DNA of 64,000 nucleotides. It comes from Capitulum mitella (lineage: Eukaryota > Arthropoda > Thecostraca > Pollicipedomorpha > Pollicipedidae). Of this stretch, positions 55,948 through 64,000 are shown one piece after another. Numbering within the stretch: position 1 is the first letter of the stretch; the number at the start of each line of letters is the position of its first letter. The position numbers and the translations under genes are program-made. The notes below the pieces were generated by a model. It was not told the origin of the DNA, searched no databases, and was given only the letters and a program-made list of their open reading frames with translations. The stretch lies in the NCBI GenBank assembly GCA_030062745.1, contig CP099841.1:19657398-19721397 (forward strand). Direction: 5' to 3'.

Positions 55948-56542
55948 ACCTGTTCCCGGAGGGCTAGACGCCATGGTCGATTCCCGGCAAGGGGGGTGGG
56001 GCGGATTCGGCCCTCCCTGAGATCTCGAGAACTACGCATGCGATTTCATTGCAACAAACGGCAATCGATTTGCCATGACCTGAATTACATTTTGATAAAA
56101 AGAAATTCTCAACATTTTATATATATTCTGGGTTTGGAATTTGAAAATATATCGCCCTTATTTTGCAATAAAACCAAATGTTGACTTTTGACCTTGACCT
56201 GACCTTGTAAAGTGGCCTTAGATGAACAAAATTGTATCTGCACATTGCCCAACTATTTAGCTATACATCTATATGAAGTTTTAGGTCCTATCTTAAAAAC
56301 GCTGTTTTGACAGACATTTTCCTTTTACCCTCAACATGGCCAAAAACGGCCTGAGGCTCCTTCCAAAAACGTTGCCTGACTCCTCCCCTGAGCAAATTAG
56401 AATTATGAAATTTTGTCACATCACGTAGAAGGAATGGCTAGGAAAATGAACCAAGTTTCGTTAAGCTGCGTTAAAAAGCCTGGAATTGGCAAGTAAAAAA
56501 AACGAGGTGGTCGGATTCAGCCCTCCCCTGCCGGGAATAGGG
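55948..56542 (+). mobile_element. Internally deleted TTAA element (595 bp)
   Basis: Both ends are present (CCTGTTCCCGG after TTAA 55944-55947; CCGGGAATAGGG before TTAA 56543-56546). The middle is missing: the 5' part joins directly to the TATATTCTGGGTTTGG region near 56120. Confidence 0.85.
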
Positions 56543-56546
56543 TTAA

Positions 56547-57238
56547 ATGACCTCCAGTGACTTCAGAGTCACATGGAATGATATTGAGTGCATTTGATGG
56601 AATTTGAAAACGTTTCCAGTCATTTGAATTCACTCTATTTTTGGAATTCCATTTTACGGATGTTGTGATATAGGGTACGCGCATTGACATTTTAGGTCAT
56701 GACTCAGTGACCGGACCTAATATCAAGTTGAAGTTTATATATATGACGTACTACACAAGTAGTACGTCATATACATTCCGAATGTGGCATTTGGAAAAGT
56801 GGCGCCAAAATTGTAACTATAAAACCAAATTTTAACTTTGACCTTGACCTAACCTTGTGAAATGAACTAAGATTAATAAAATTGCAGTTGTATGCTTGCC
56901 CAACTATTTACCTATTAGCCCAACTATCTACCCAACTATTTACGTGTTTGAAAAAAGCGGTGCCTTTGCAGTCATTTTCCTTTTACCCTCAACAGGGCCA
57001 AAAACTACCTCAGGCGCCTCCTAAAAACGTTACCTAGCTCCGCCCCTAAGGAAACTAGAATTACGAAATTTCGATATTTACGATACGTAGATAACGATAC
57101 GTAAATTACGAAAATTACGATACGTAGAAAAAAATACAAAGGAAAAATGACTAAGTTTTGTGAAGCTGCACCAAAAACCCTGGAATTAAGAAGTAAAAAC
57201 CCAAGGGGGCGGGTTCAGTTCCCCCGACGAGAATAGGG
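56547..57238 (+). mobile_element. Second partial TTAA element, directly adjacent
   Basis: It starts inside the element (ATGACCTCCAGTGACTT) at the TTAA of the previous copy and runs to GAGAATAGGG followed by TTAA (57239-57242). It contains a perfect 14-bp inverted pair around 56749-56780. Confidence 0.8.
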
Positions 57239-57380
57239 TTAATTTGGGAGAAACTTGGATTTACACACAGAAGACATGCATTAACATGGAAATGAACGTT
57301 TCAGCCACGTCGAAGGTTTTTATTTTCATTACCACACGTAAGATCCCGGAGTCTATCAAATCCATCTTTAACTTTATTAA

Positions 57381-57779
57381 CCAGCGCCCGACTGGCAGTC
57401 GGAATATGTATGTCCGACTGGGCGCTTGACCCTTCCCCCTCAAACTTGCGAACAGTTGGTCACACGATAAAAATAAGCATACCGTTTGAAAGCTCGTGAC
57501 AAGTTGAGTGCGTAACTTGGCCCATTTTGATTTTGGATAATAAATAAACTATTTACCCGACACATGTTTTCTCATAGCCAACTACATGAAACGACTACAT
57601 TTGGTCATAGATCCACTTCTCCTGACCTAGGTCAGATACCTGTTTTGACGTGAGGTCAAAACTTTGACACAAAGCGTAAAAATGATCAATAAAAAGGCGT
57701 ACAAAACTTCGCGTTTCTTTGTGTTCTCCCAGTGTTGGAAAACCTTACGGGTAGTCAACCTCCCCCCGTCGGGACCGGG
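57381..57779. mobile_element. TTAA-flanked insertion of 399 bp
   Basis: Flanked by TTAA at 57377-57380 and 57780-57783, with ends CCAGCGCCCGAC and GTCGGGACCGGG that are imperfect inverses. The paralogous copy has a single TTAA (2115-2118) at this point. No frame is present. Confidence 0.8.
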
Positions 57780-58015
57780 TTAATACTTATTAATATTTAT
57801 CCCCGAGCAAGAAAACATGTCGTGATCCGCCCTTTTCATTGCAAAAAAGGATATGGAAAGGATACCTGGCATGACCTTAAGTCACACCGTCTGTTTTCCA
57901 CCTACCTTCTCTGACTGGACGGCTTCCGTGCACCAGATGGCAGCGTGCTGCGTACTGACGACCACTCGTATCAGCATGTCGCGTTTCTATGCCCGGGACT
58001 CTATCTATATCATAA

Positions 58016-58907
58016 CCCTTCCCCGACTAGGGGGGCAGCTGACAGCCCCTCCCCTGATGCTTTTCTGGGACTCCGAGAGAACGAAAAAACACAGAGTCAC
58101 GAAACTTTATGTACCTTTTGCTTAATCATTTTTACACCTTGTGCCAAAGTTTTGAGCTCAGGTCAGGTCAAGTACTTCACCTAGGTCAGGTCAAACAGTC
58201 CTATGTCCAAAAACGTTTAGCGCCCTGCAACTGGCTTGCACAGACGTAAGTAATACCAGGAACCTCAAAAAGTTTGAAACAAATAGTATATATTCAAAAT
58301 AAACAGGCTCTCGCAAATAAAACTCCGCTAATTTTGTAGACTGGTAAGTTATGAATTTTTCAAAATCTAAGCATGAAAAACGGTCACGAGAACCACTAAG
58401 TTGAATAAAATTTGCATGGATAGGCTTTTCTCGCAAAAATAAAGCAACGCTAAAATTAGTTACCGTCAATTTTTACTGCATACGGCTGCGCCGCACACCG
58501 ACAGCCGGCGCGAAAACTGGTGTGTCTTTAACTCAACGTTTCGGCGTATATATTGCACAAATCTGAGAAATTAGATGTGTATCGGCATTTGCGGACCTTT
58601 ACTTGTGCGCTGGTGCCTTTACCTGTGCGCCATTAATCACAGTCCTTGAGATTCACGCCGTTTCTCAGTCTTATGCAGTCGGCTATGATAAAACATATAT
58701 AAAGACGTAATTGTAAAAGACGTAAATTGCTTATATATTATCTAAAACTAAAAACGAGGCCAGTTTCGAGCTCTACTCGTCACAAGCTTTCCAACGGTGT
58801 GCGTATTTTTATCGTGCGACCACCGTTTGTGAGTAAGAGCGGGCGGCCAGCTGCCCCCCCCCCCCCCAGTCTCTCATGATCGAAACTGACCGACGGTCGT
58901 GCGCGGG
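58016..58907. mobile_element. ATAA-flanked insertion of 892 bp
   Basis: Flanked by ATAA at 58012-58015 and 58908-58911, with ends CCCTTCCCCGAC and GTCGTGCGCGGG that are imperfect inverses. The empty site is at 2392-2395. It has internal AGGTCA-rich DNA and a run of C at about 58855-58867. Confidence 0.75.
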
Positions 58908-58985
58908 ATAAATGCCTCCTTTGCTGCGGAGAGTTCCCACTCTTATCTTCATGGTGCCGAGCGAATAGTTGTGTGCACAATGGTT

Positions 58986-60758
58986 AATCCATACACGTTA
59001 ACTCTTGGCAATAGAGGGTTGGTGCATCACTCCCCGAAATTCTTTGCAAATAGCTTCTGAGAGACAACTTTCGTCACTCACAAATTTCTGACAACTGAAT
59101 TTGAAGCCATTTTACATACTCCACGAAAATACAGGGTTATTAGTTTGGCAGGTCACTGAAATATGGTCTCCTTTTGGAGACCATGTCTTGATAAATGATA
59201 ACGCCACAGTTGTTGTCTTATTGCAGAATGTAAGCGTTTACTTTAAGTGGTCTGACTCATTGTCACGCTTAGATATAAATTATGTCAGTAGTCACCTGTG
59301 TTGTCAGTCAAGAACAGTGAACAGAATAATGACAAGCGCGGCCGGAGATCGCGTCTTACTTGAACTAGCAGCAAAAGACTTTTACAATGCGATCGTCTCC
59401 GCCGTCCGACATCTGTGTGACACGTGAAAAATGTTTTGGGGCACGAGGTTCATAATGTGGGAGGAATATGACATGAACCGATGGTATGGAATTTTGTGCT
59501 GTACCGTGTCTAATCACGGTAATGATGGTAATGTGACACACGATGTGACAGACAGCAGTAACTACTGATGCATAGACGCCATTACCTTGACCTAGACTGG
59601 TGCTGTTTGACCTTGATATGATAGTTGCGAACTTTATATGCGTATCTGTCACATTTGAGGCGTATTTTAGCCCAAGAATATTGTTGCACGTTCAGGAAAC
59701 GTGATTCTTAACTATACAAACATACCCTCTGGTTTTTTTCTCCTTTTCAGGTTTCGTTGAAATGGGCACATTTGACCTTATGCGTCCTTTTCCAACACAT
59801 ATAGGTAAATCAGGATTTTACTCCTAATCCGTTTGGAGAAACGTACATGCCTTCATTATCAAGCATTTCTGCCAAGAATGCCAGCGGAGTAATCTGACAT
59901 AACACGGCCTCTGATGACATTAATATTGGCCTTACTAGAAGAAATATCAGTGTTTTCGAGCAGTTTTGCTAAGGGCTTTCCAACGGTGTGTTTATTTTTT
60001 CTGTGGGGCTTATAGTTTTCGAGATTCCATGAATCCTCGGCCCGCGAACGTCGATCCGGAGGGTGGTCCAGCGAGGGCTAAATGAAGGACTAGCATGGGC
60101 AGTTATAGGGCTACTAAAAAGAATTCATATTACTCTGTTTTGCAGTCGTTCCAAAGGAAGGAGAACAGAGAAGAAGGTGAATCTCCATGAAACGCAGCAA
60201 TGATTTAAATAAATCAATTAAAGTAGGTAAGTAAAATCATATAATTTCGGGAAAGTAGCATTTTGGTCGGTACAGGTAGCCAGTGTTCCATCTGATTTCT
60301 TTTCTAAGTACCCCAGTAGGATCATTCCAGTCCAAGTCGCAATCAGTAAGATTACCAAATATTTTACACTGTGGGCAAATTCATCAATTTGGCGGAGACA
60401 TTGTGAGAGACATTGTGTTTAGTCTTCCAGCAAACTTTTGAAATGTATGAGAAATGTTTAATGGCATTTTCTGATCTTGAACTAGTCAGAAACGATCAGC
60501 AGATTTATGTTTTCGCGTAATTCGCTTCTAGATTGAAATTCAAACTACAGACACGTTTAATCATCATGAAGTAAACAGGTCGACGTTATATTAATTATAT
60601 GCTCATCATCAGAAGGTTCTTCTAACGACAGTTTCACACCTTGATAACATTGGACATTGCAATTTTTTCAGAGTCACCAGAGGTGACTATTAAAAGTTTT
60701 TGTAATAAATATCGATAGAACATATACATTTTACAATGCGGCATAATATATATATATA

Positions 60759-60793
<35 letters not shown>

Positions 60794-60984
60794 ATGATGT
60801 TAGGCAAAAGGAAAATATTTTTCATGCAGCTACGCAGAAACAGAAAAGCAAGCTGCTTTTTATTGTCACAACGAAAAAGAAATACTTTTGAATTGGCGGG
60901 TATCGTTATATTCAGTGTAACTCATGACATTCGTAATGACGAATGGCTTTGGTTCCATTGATCAGTTTCTTATTGGAGCTGAAG
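58986..60984. other. No recognisable gene
   Basis: Includes a small perfect hairpin near 59163-59184 (ATGGTCTCC and inverse), a repeat fragment at 59950-60060 related to 50680 and 58740, and a TA/TG microsatellite at 60746-60790. A 108-codon plus frame (59101-59427) has no known motif. Confidence 0.5.
60746..60790. repeat. (TA)n(TG)n microsatellite
   Basis: Compound dinucleotide repeat. Confidence 0.95.
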
Positions 60985-61770
60985 GGACCTAAGGGCTCGA
61001 GAAGAATGGGAAACTGACATCATATGATGGACTGTCATGGAGCCTTGTTTAATTTCACATATTTCTGGACCCATGCCAGTGTTAGTCGGGTCACAGAGAT
61101 ATCAAGTTACTTTCAAAGGCATACCATGCTTTTTCGCTGTTTTTCGCACAAACTATCGGATAACTCGTTCAACAAGAGGTCAAAGCTCGTACACAATATG
61201 ACCTAAGATGTTGTTGAATTCCTGAAGACCTCTTGGTGACCACTTTGAAGGCCACCTAAGTTCGGGATTTTTTTGAAATACTAATATGATATCTGATATA
61301 TTATACGAGTATATCATATATACATATATATGTGCATATATATAGATGTCAATAATTGTATCAAATATACAATTAATGAACAAATCATTGATATCAATGA
61401 AGTGTATATATCTAATATTTAAATATAATAACATGGTTGCGAGATACTAATTCGCTGCGATACAGTTGTCTTTATTAACTCCATGACATTTTGTAAAGAC
61501 GAGGTCGTTTGTGACGCCACCACCCAAAACCGCGATACCTTCCAGTCAGCAGACAAGATCCCACTGACGCAGAATATCTTTTCCAGCGATCGATTGTTTG
61601 GGAAAACACGAACGTAGTTCACCAGTTGAAATGCACAAATGGTGACGGTACGCGGCGGCACTGCATTATCTATATTGACCCTCTTAGTGCTACTCTGGGT
61701 AAAATGGCCGTGTATCTGAAAGACGGAGAACCCCGAAACACCTCAAGTGCGTCCATTGGGTCGTGGCTAC
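60985..61770 (-). repeat. Dispersed repeat, minus-strand copy
   Basis: Inverse relative of 39490-40080. A TA-rich stretch (about 61265-61435) interrupts the match. Confidence 0.75.
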
Positions 61771-61778
61771 AATTTTAA

Positions 61779-61830
61779 TGCGTAGAAATAATTTCAATGC
61801 GTAGAGATAATTTCAATGCGTAGAGATTTA
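61779..61830. repeat. Short tandem repeat (about 20 bp unit)
   Basis: Three copies of a unit with core AATGCGTAGAGATAATTTC. Confidence 0.85.
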
Positions 61831-62087
61831 CATGGAACGTTTATATGTGGATGAGACAGGATTGTCATTGTTGTTGTTGTTTATTATTGTTTTCGGGCGC
61901 GCCGGAGACACGGTTGTCAGTTTCCGTAAATGATTGGGGGGCCGAGCCTAGGGCCCGACAACCTAACCTCCCCCAAATGTAGGGGGAGGTTAGGCTGGAT
62001 TTAGCCCACTTTGTTTTGGTAAATGAAAACTCGTATTTTTTCTTCCTTTTATCAAAATAATTTGCTTTATATACCTCCTATGTGTTT

Positions 62088-62089
62088 CA

Positions 62090-62120
<31 letters not shown>

Positions 62121-62202
62121 CTATAATATATATATATATATATGTATACGGATATATATACATATATATCCGTATATATATATATATATATATATATATG
62201 CA
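62088..62202. repeat. (TA)n microsatellite cluster
   Basis: Several TA runs separated by short spacers, including a palindrome around ATACGGATAT and its inverse. Confidence 0.95.
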
Positions 62203-62289
62203 TAGAAGGTAGAAAGAAAGATACATCACTTTATGCTTAATTCCATACCTTCTGCCTATCTCTTATCTACTGCGGCCGTTCTCTTTGTT

Positions 62290-62620
62290 ATTATTGCCCT
62301 TTCCCTTTAAAATCGACCGAAAATATTGAGGGTGCCGAAACCAACATTCGAGGGGCCCAAATCACTATGTGAGGAGCCAAGGCTTTCACAAAAGAATACA
62401 AATCGACACCCCTGGGGTGAGATGTTCGAAAATGGTCACCCAGGGGCATGTTCCTAGTTTTGTTGCTGGCGTCCCGCAAATGTTCATTGTGCCGTTCCCT
62501 AATTCTACATTACCACAGGTAATTTCGTAGAAAAGCGTTCTTGACATGGCATTTTCCCCCTCAGACCCGCCTCGCAACAGTGACAATGACGCTCTCCGTC
62601 TGGACAGGGAGGGCATCAAG
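62290..62620 (-). pseudogene. Penelope-like element fragment, minus strand
   Basis: The minus strand matches 24830-25080: SNKTRNMPLGDHFRTSHP corresponds to NDKTRNTSLGNHFRTCHP. The nucleotide match extends upstream of this. Confidence 0.75.
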
Positions 62621-62679
62621 GGCTGAGGATGTTAATACGCGAGGTAAAGTCTGCTGATCTGCTCATGTCACCTTAGCGT

Positions 62680-63065
62680 TTAGCGAAATTGGCCGAACTT
62701 GCGAGAACGTAGCAGAACGTAAAATCTCGGAATCGATTGAAATTCATGATGCAAGGCCCATCCTCAGCACCAATATTTCATCCTGGCCCCTGTTACCTCT
62801 AGTTCCATGCTGGTAGTTACGTGCTACCCATACCAGTAGTTACCAGTGGTCGTAGTTATATGCATGTCGTAGTATGTCGTAGTATGTCTATGTCGTTGGT
62901 TGTCACAGTCGTTTTACCTTGGATTTGTTATATGGCGGTGTTTTATTACGATGGAGGCACGTTTCCTTCTCGGACATGTTAGTTTTCGAATTCCTCGACT
63001 TCGGTGTTTTTGCTTTTTTTATGTACTATTCTTAAGGAAGACCCATGACCGAAATATAAGATTCA
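62680..63065 (+). pseudogene. Penelope-like element 3' end, plus strand
   Basis: The plus strand encodes AERKISESIEIHDARPILST, the last part of the GIY-YIG domain. Non-coding sequence ending near CCCATGACCGAAATA follows. It is inverted relative to the adjacent fragment 62290-62620, although both belong to one element type. Confidence 0.7.
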
Positions 63066-63069
63066 TTTG

Positions 63070-63385
63070 TTTTTCGACAGCCGAAACGCCTCCTACCAAT
63101 GTCGGTGCGGGAACGGAGCACATACAAGTGATGGTCCTGACGGGTGGTCCGGTAACGGGTCTCTGCCACGGTGGTGAGACCCGCCGCCAGCGTCTCCGGC
63201 TCGCCGTGACGGCGGACCTCGAGCGTGAGACACAAGGTGTGGTATGCAGCCAGGTTTTCCGCACTGAGCCACCTCAGTCTCCTCGGCAGATCCGAAACAT
63301 GGTGGTATTTTTTGCTGCCCAAAAATACCCTCGCTAAGAAGCTGATGATTTTTTTCAATGCGAGACAGGTTCCATTTGGTTCCAT
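63070..63385 (-). pseudogene. LINE C-terminal domain fragment
   Basis: The minus-strand frame encodes DLPRRLRWLSAENLAAYHTL, then a GEPETLAAGL segment and TTRQDHHLYVLRSRTDIGRR. This aligns with the tail of the LINE at 10440-10700 (DLHDKLGWLRSQQLV and TRQDQLFRRFRTKAGRRRF). It is a truncated remnant of the same clade. Confidence 0.7.
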
Positions 63386-64000
63386 TTGGTTCCGTCACTA
63401 CGCATCGAAATGTACGGTAACGGATCTGCGAGAAGACCAGGAGATTGACCGGCGCTGGGATGACGGCGGGTGGTAGGTGCTAGTGGCGGCTCGTGCTCCC
63501 ACAGACATCCGAGACATAGTGCAAGTGTGGCATCAAACTGGGTCACGTACGGCTGCCTATCTTATCGACGTTGTCTTTCAAACCGCAAACGATATCCGAT
63601 CCTCTCCATATCAACGTGTGCAAAAGAAACGAAATGTTGCATGACGCATCACTTCTGGTATTTCGCCTGTTATCTGCAAAGAAAGCCAGAGCAAACTGTA
63701 CATCCACTTAAATCCACGCAACGGAATTAATCAGAATACGCTCGCGGCCAGCGCCCAGGCGGAAAGTGCTCTTCTGTTCCAGGGGTGGATAAATGGTCGT
63801 CGCTGCTATGAGCATGCAGTCATTGTTTAATCATTTGCGCGCAGTTCCAACACACATCTCATATTCTAAAGTAACACGAAATGTAAAAGTAGAATATTTT
63901 GCCAATAATTACCATGAACTCGCATACCTTTTTCCGCCACCGATGCCAGTGGCGCCGTGCAGTCGTGCAGTCGAGTATCTTTCGTCGGTGAACCTGACGG
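63386..64000. other. No recognisable gene
   Basis: Only short frames to the window end. Confidence 0.5.

Larger units (their letters stand above)
57243..58985 (+). repeat. Dispersed repeat, copy with two nested insertions
   Basis: Matches 1975-2485 in three pieces: 57243-57380, 57780-58015 and 58908-58985. The interrupting pieces are annotated separately as TTAA- or ATAA-flanked elements. Confidence 0.8.

Noticed and set aside
63225-63476. Plus-strand frames at the window end as a host gene
   Set aside because: The minus strand of the same DNA encodes a recognisable LINE tail domain, which explains the open frames.

Overview
This window is eukaryotic and invertebrate. It has a nine-exon gene with GT/AG introns, long AT-rich intergenic DNA, (TA)n microsatellites, a Jockey/CR1-type non-LTR retrotransposon, Penelope-like elements and many small TTAA-flanked DNA elements. 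The host genes (a SMYD lysine methyltransferase and single-exon DUF229 proteins) fit an arthropod, perhaps a crustacean or chelicerate, but I cannot name the species. A run of exactly 500 N (6057-6556) is a scaffold gap.

Layout. 1-3790: a large imperfect inverted repeat (about 0.96 kb arms, 1.83 kb spacer) with a perfect hairpin at one arm boundary. 7260-10930: a decayed non-LTR retrotransposon. 11432-25858: the first part of a DUF229 cluster, with two intact single-exon genes (11432-13441 and 17447-19411, both minus strand) and a truncated pseudogene split by a TTAA element, followed by a Penelope-like remnant. 29580-37426: a SMYD-family gene, reconstructed here exon by exon into a 470-codon protein. 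Its 3.9 kb third intron holds Penelope-like pieces, a 480 bp fold-back element and a 24 bp minisatellite. 40080-49908: a second copy of the DUF229 block in the same order (intact gene 41622-43589, split pseudogene, Penelope-like remnant). 49927-64000: gene-poor DNA with nested repeats, more TTAA elements, and fragments of the same Penelope-like and LINE families.

The most informative results are these. (1) The two 8-10 kb DUF229 blocks are a segmental duplication, but their similarity is patchy in a way that suggests repeated gene conversion. (2) A family of about 1.2 kb elements has CCCTATTCCCGG termini, TTAA flanks and subterminal G-run/C-run hairpins, and looks like a non-autonomous piggyBac-type family. 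Two further TTAA/ATAA-flanked insertions are supported by an empty-site paralogue inside this same window. (3) Three full-length copies of the 1.2 kb family carry a perfect DR1-type pair of AGGTCA half-sites. (4) Perfect short palindromes recur, several of them at rearrangement points or inside coding sequence, as expected from snap-back template switching or an assembly artefact. I found no CRISPR array, operon or prokaryotic system.
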